Positions 31,735-34,632 of a DNA stretch of 34,632 bases are shown piece by piece. The notes below the pieces were generated by a model, which saw only the letters and a list, made by a program, of their open reading frames with translations, did not search any database and was not told where the DNA came from. Within the stretch, counting starts at the first letter, position 1. Every line of letters begins with the position of its first letter. The stretch lies in assembly GCA_040755155.1 (NCBI GenBank), contig JBFMBP010000143.1, forward strand, positions 1-34,632, written 5' to 3'. The position numbers and the translations under genes are program-made. The stretch comes from Candidatus Omnitrophota bacterium. GTDB lineage: Bacteria > Hinthialibacterota > Hinthialibacteria > Hinthialibacterales > Hinthialibacteraceae.

Positions 31735-33666
31735 ATGTTACGATGGAAAGACATTAAACTGGGACGTAAGTTTGCGGTGGGATTTGGTTTGGTTTTGATC
31801 TTATTGATGGTCGTTGCGGGGTGGTCGATTTTGGGCATTGGAGGAATCGTCAAGAATGCGGGGCAAGTGATCGAAGGCAATAAATTGAAAAGCCAGATCG
31901 TGGAACGGATCGTAGATCACCTGAAGTGGGCCGAACAAGTAGCCAATTTTATCCAAAACGAAAACTCGGCCGAACTCAAAGTACAAACCGATCCTCGTCT
32001 CTGCGCCTTCGGCAAATGGTATCACGGCGAGGAAAGAACAAGGGCGGAAGAACTAATCCCGGCATTGAAGCCTATCTTGGCCTCAATTGAAAAGCCGCAT
32101 AAGGATCTTCATGAATCGGCTATCGAGATTCAACAAAAATTCGTTCGAGTGGATAAGCAGTTGGGCAATTTTCTGCGCGACAAGAAAATCGACCACCTGA
32201 ATTGGATGCACAATGTCAAAAACTCCATGTTGGACGAAACGGCGACGACAGTCTCCGTGGAATTAGATCCAACGAAATGCGGATTGGGGAAGTGGATGAT
32301 CTCTCCCGAAGTCGGTATTTATAAGCAAAACGATCCCGAATTCGCCGCCCTATTAAAGGGCGTCGAAGAACCGCATCAAAAGTTGCATGAGAGCGCCCGC
32401 GCCATCTCAAGCTTCCTCGCTGAAGGAAGACGGAAGGAAGCTTTCGACTTTTACGTCGCCAATACGCAGCCTGCCGCTCAGCAAACACTGGGCGAGATCG
32501 ATAAAATTTTAGTTTGGTATCAAGGAAAGATGGCCTCGATGGAAGAAGCGAGCCGCATCTTCACGGGAAAGACAACCCCGGCGCTGGCCGAAGTGCAACG
32601 GATATTGAATCAAGTGCGCGACTCCGTCACGGAAAACATTATGACGGACGAGCAAATGCTCGCCGCCGCCGACAAAACTCGCAAAGCCGTTATCGTCATC
32701 AGCGTTATTGCCATTGTTGCTGGAATTCTGCTTTCCATAGTCATCGCCAAGGGCATTATCGTTCCCTTGAAAAAAGGCGTATCCTTCTCCCAAATCGTCG
32801 CAGATGGCGATTTCAGCCGGAAACTTGAGGTGGATCAAGAAGACGAGATCGGCCAGCTGGCTCATGCGCTCAATCATATGTCCGCCAATCTCAGCGAAGT
32901 GATGATTGGCATCCAACAGGCGGCGGAGCAAGTGGCCGCCAGTTCGGAGGAATTATCCGCCGGATCCCAAAGCCTGGCCCAAGGCGCCGCCGCGCAGTCG
33001 AACAAACTGACGGATACGGCGGTCACAATCGATTCCCTAGTGCAATCCATCCAACATAGCGCCACAAGCGCCTTGGAAACTGACGGCGTATCTTCCCGCG
33101 CCGCTATTGAAGCCGATCAAGGCGGTCAAGCCGTCACGGAAACGGTAACGGCCATGAAACAGATCGCCGACAAGATTTCTATCATCAATGATATCGCCGA
33201 TCAAACGAACCTGTTGGCCTTGAACGCCGCCATCGAAGCGGCGCGGGCGGGCGAAATGGGCAAGGGATTCGCCGTCGTCGCCGTGGAAGTGCGGAAATTG
33301 GCGGAACGCAGTCAAATCGCCGCCAAGGAGATCATCGATTTGGCGCAAAACAGCGTCGGCAAAGCGGAAGAAGCAGGACGATTGATTCTCACCGTCGTCC
33401 CTGGAATCAAAAACGCTTCTACGCTGGTGCAGCAAATCACCCTGCAATGCAGAGAGCAATCGGAATCCGCCGGTCAAATCAAGGAGATCGTTAAACAGCT
33501 CGAACAGGTTACGCAGGAGAATTCGTCCGTCAGCGAAGAAACGGCGACGGCCAGCGAAGAATTATCCGCTCAGGCGGTATCTCTGCAACAAATGATTTCC
33601 CGATTCAAAACGACGGATAGCAGGATGGAAACGCGGCAAGCCTTGCCTCCGGCGGCTCGTTTTTAG
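31735..33666 (+). CDS. Methyl-accepting chemotaxis protein with tandem exported CZB zinc-binding domains
   Basis: The 643-residue chemoreceptor has TM1 (residues ~13-37) and TM2 (~317-338) around a ~280-residue exported region. That region holds two CZB modules with the full ligand set: H62, C90, H122, H126 and H154, C182, H214, H218. Both follow H-L-x-W, C-x-x-G-K-W and P-H-x-x-L-H-E-S-A, with exactly equal spacing and a 92-residue period. A HAMP domain (~340-390) and the signalling hairpin ([35 protein letters not shown]) follow. The tail has no CheR-docking pentapeptide. CZB domains bind zinc, and in known proteins respond to zinc or hypochlorite, usually from a cytoplasmic position. GGAG lies 8 bases before the ATG. 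The gene diverges from cusCBA, suggesting linked metal sensing. Confidence 0.92.
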   Translation: MLRWKDIKLGRKFAVGFGLVLILLMVVAGWSILGIGGIVKNAGQVIEGNKLKSQIVERIVDHLKWAEQVANFIQNENSAELKVQTDPRLCAFGKWYHGEERTRAEELIPALKPILASIEKPHKDLHESAIEIQQKFVRVDKQLGNFLRDKKIDHLNWMHNVKNSMLDETATTVSVELDPTKCGLGKWMISPEVGIYKQNDPEFAALLKGVEEPHQKLHESARAISSFLAEGRRKEAFDFYVANTQPAAQQTLGEIDKILVWYQGKMASMEEASRIFTGKTTPALAEVQRILNQVRDSVTENIMTDEQMLAAADKTRKAVIVISVIAIVAGILLSIVIAKGIIVPLKKGVSFSQIVADGDFSRKLEVDQEDEIGQLAHALNHMSANLSEVMIGIQQAAEQVAASSEELSAGSQSLAQGAAAQSNKLTDTAVTIDSLVQSIQHSATSALETDGVSSRAAIEADQGGQAVTETVTAMKQIADKISIINDIADQTNLLALNAAIEAARAGEMGKGFAVVAVEVRKLAERSQIAAKEIIDLAQNSVGKAEEAGRLILTVVPGIKNASTLVQQITLQCREQSESAGQIKEIVKQLEQVTQENSSVSEETATASEELSAQAVSLQQMISRFKTTDSRMETRQALPPAARF

Positions 33667-33672
33667 GATTGG

Positions 33673-34620
33673 CTAAGGATTCAAGTCCGCCTCCAAGACG
33701 GCGGTTTGCAGATAGTCGATAGCCAACGGCAGACAGTAACGGTCGTCCATCCATGAAGGATCGGGAACTTCGCCGCTTTGCAATCCCCGGCGATGGCGTG
33801 AAAGAATTTCCCATTCCTTCATGGCGAGAAAAGCGAAGGGATAAAAGTACTGCGTTTGGCGGCTGGTATGGCGGTAATCGAAAGAACCGTTGGCGAAAAT
33901 CTTGCCATCGAGAAAACGGAACGCCGCCGCCATCGCTTTCTTCACTCTCTCGTCTCCCGCGTGAAGATAGTATTTCGCCAGACAGGAGAGGGTGATCGTC
34001 AGATAGCCGATATCGAAACCGCCGTATTCCGCAAAATACCCTAAAGCGTCCTGCCGATCGAGAACGGCGTCCATTCGCCGGCGGGCGTCGTTCTCGATGG
34101 CGGCGTCTTGAAGCAGCTCGGCGCTGAGGCGCAAGGCGACGGCGGAAGCGGCCATTTGATTGAGGACGGCGGGATTTTCATGCCGGGCCAGCCAGGCGCA
34201 GGCTTTGCGGATAGAATTTTCCGGCGCAGGGCAAGCCAGAAGGCGGCAGGTTTCCGCCGTTGCGTACAGCGTGAAAGAAGTAACGCAGAACGAACGTTCG
34301 AAAGGCCAGTATTCGTCGAAACTGCCGTCCCGCCGCTGGATATTCTCCCAAATGTTGACGGCGGCGCAAGCCCATTCTTTCACTTGCTTTTTTTGAAAAA
34401 AGCGGTTTTGGGGATGATTGTACATATAAAGCAAAGCAAGAAATTGGCTTGCTTCCTGAAAGCGGGAATTGACGAAATCCACCTGGCGATAATGCCAATA
34501 ATAACGGTCGAAACAGCCGTAAGTGGGAGAATCCTTGTCGCGATCCCCCAATCCTAATAGACGGCAAGCCTGAGAAAGGGCGATGCGTCCATATAATTCG
34601 CCGAATTGTATTTCTTCCAT
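33673..34620 (-). CDS. Hypothetical protein, probable alpha/alpha-barrel
   Basis: The 315-residue product has no signal peptide. Repeated helical pairs with aromatic and charged faces (FQEASQFLALLYMY, VTSFTLYATAETCRLL, IGYLTITLSCLAKYYLHAGD, KAMAAAFRFLDGKIF) suggest an alpha/alpha-barrel like those of terpene-cyclase-fold or polysaccharide-lyase proteins. DGSFDEYWPFERSF and NGSFDYRHTSRQTQYFYP are conserved-looking loops that could line an active site. I do not recognise a named family. Similar proteins are known to me near surface polysaccharide genes, but that is weak. The start at 34620 has GGAGA 7-8 bases upstream, at the very window edge. Its stop is 6 bases from the convergent chemoreceptor stop. 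Confidence 0.6.
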   Translation of the reverse strand: MEEIQFGELYGRIALSQACRLLGLGDRDKDSPTYGCFDRYYWHYRQVDFVNSRFQEASQFLALLYMYNHPQNRFFQKKQVKEWACAAVNIWENIQRRDGSFDEYWPFERSFCVTSFTLYATAETCRLLACPAPENSIRKACAWLARHENPAVLNQMAASAVALRLSAELLQDAAIENDARRRMDAVLDRQDALGYFAEYGGFDIGYLTITLSCLAKYYLHAGDERVKKAMAAAFRFLDGKIFANGSFDYRHTSRQTQYFYPFAFLAMKEWEILSRHRRGLQSGEVPDPSWMDDRYCLPLAIDYLQTAVLEADLNP

Positions 34621-34632
34621 CCATGATTCTCC

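Noticed and set aside
1-34632. CRISPR arrays, rRNA genes and prophage structural genes
   Set aside because: No regularly spaced repeats with spacers, no rRNA-like sequence and no phage protein motifs were seen on either strand.

Overview
The window looks like part of a chromosome from an uncultured Gram-negative-type (diderm) bacterium. The diderm reading rests on a complete CusCBA tripartite metal exporter with a TolC-type outer-membrane protein, a CusB lipoprotein, a Tat-exported molybdoenzyme subunit and several Sec signal peptides. Base use is moderately GC-rich with AT-rich intergenic spacers. The giant PQQ-type propeller proteins, secreted glycoside hydrolases and DUF1349/DUF1593 proteins resemble Planctomycetes/PVC or candidate phyla such as Sumerlaeota, Omnitrophota or Hydrogenedentota. 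No rRNA or other phylogenetic marker is present, so this placement is an inference.

Region 1 (1-4.9 kb) is a scarred, mobile-element-rich stretch. The left end of an IS21-family element, with the first codons of istA leaving the window, has cut off the 5' part of a 2-oxoacid dehydrogenase E1-beta gene. Then come a double YgiT-type zinc-finger protein, a secreted protein broken by a one-base frameshift, a small secreted beta-sandwich-like protein, a repeat-rich stretch ending in the 3' half of a tRNA-Pro(GGG) (an attachment-site scar), an unknown charged protein and a 33-codon relic of a SpoIIE/PP2C phosphatase.

Region 2 (4.9-12.2 kb) holds a 1403-residue exported PQQ-like beta-propeller protein with a methyltransferase-like domain in its middle, a relic of a secreted protein, and DNA topoisomerase III with two zinc ribbons.

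Region 3 (12.5-23.0 kb) is a carbohydrate and oxidative metabolism block. It has a large secreted putative glycoside hydrolase, a DUF1349 lectin-fold protein, a GH99-like secreted enzyme, a three-gene periplasmic molybdenum aldehyde oxidoreductase operon (PaoABC type, order A-C-B), and a secreted DUF1593 nucleoside-hydrolase-like protein.

Region 4 (23.0-33.7 kb) is a metal-response module. cusC-cusB-cusA reads leftwards and is followed by a membrane histidine kinase with a short His-rich exported loop and a stand-alone receiver. This regulator pair is bracketed by two copies of the cusA 3' end, one intact and one a relic. Divergent from cusC is a chemoreceptor with two identically spaced CZB zinc-binding modules in its predicted exported domain, preceded by two terminator-like hairpins. 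The most interesting reading is a coupled metal efflux, metal signalling and metal taxis island, assembled partly by duplication. A final leftward gene encodes a 315-residue probable alpha-helical-barrel protein.
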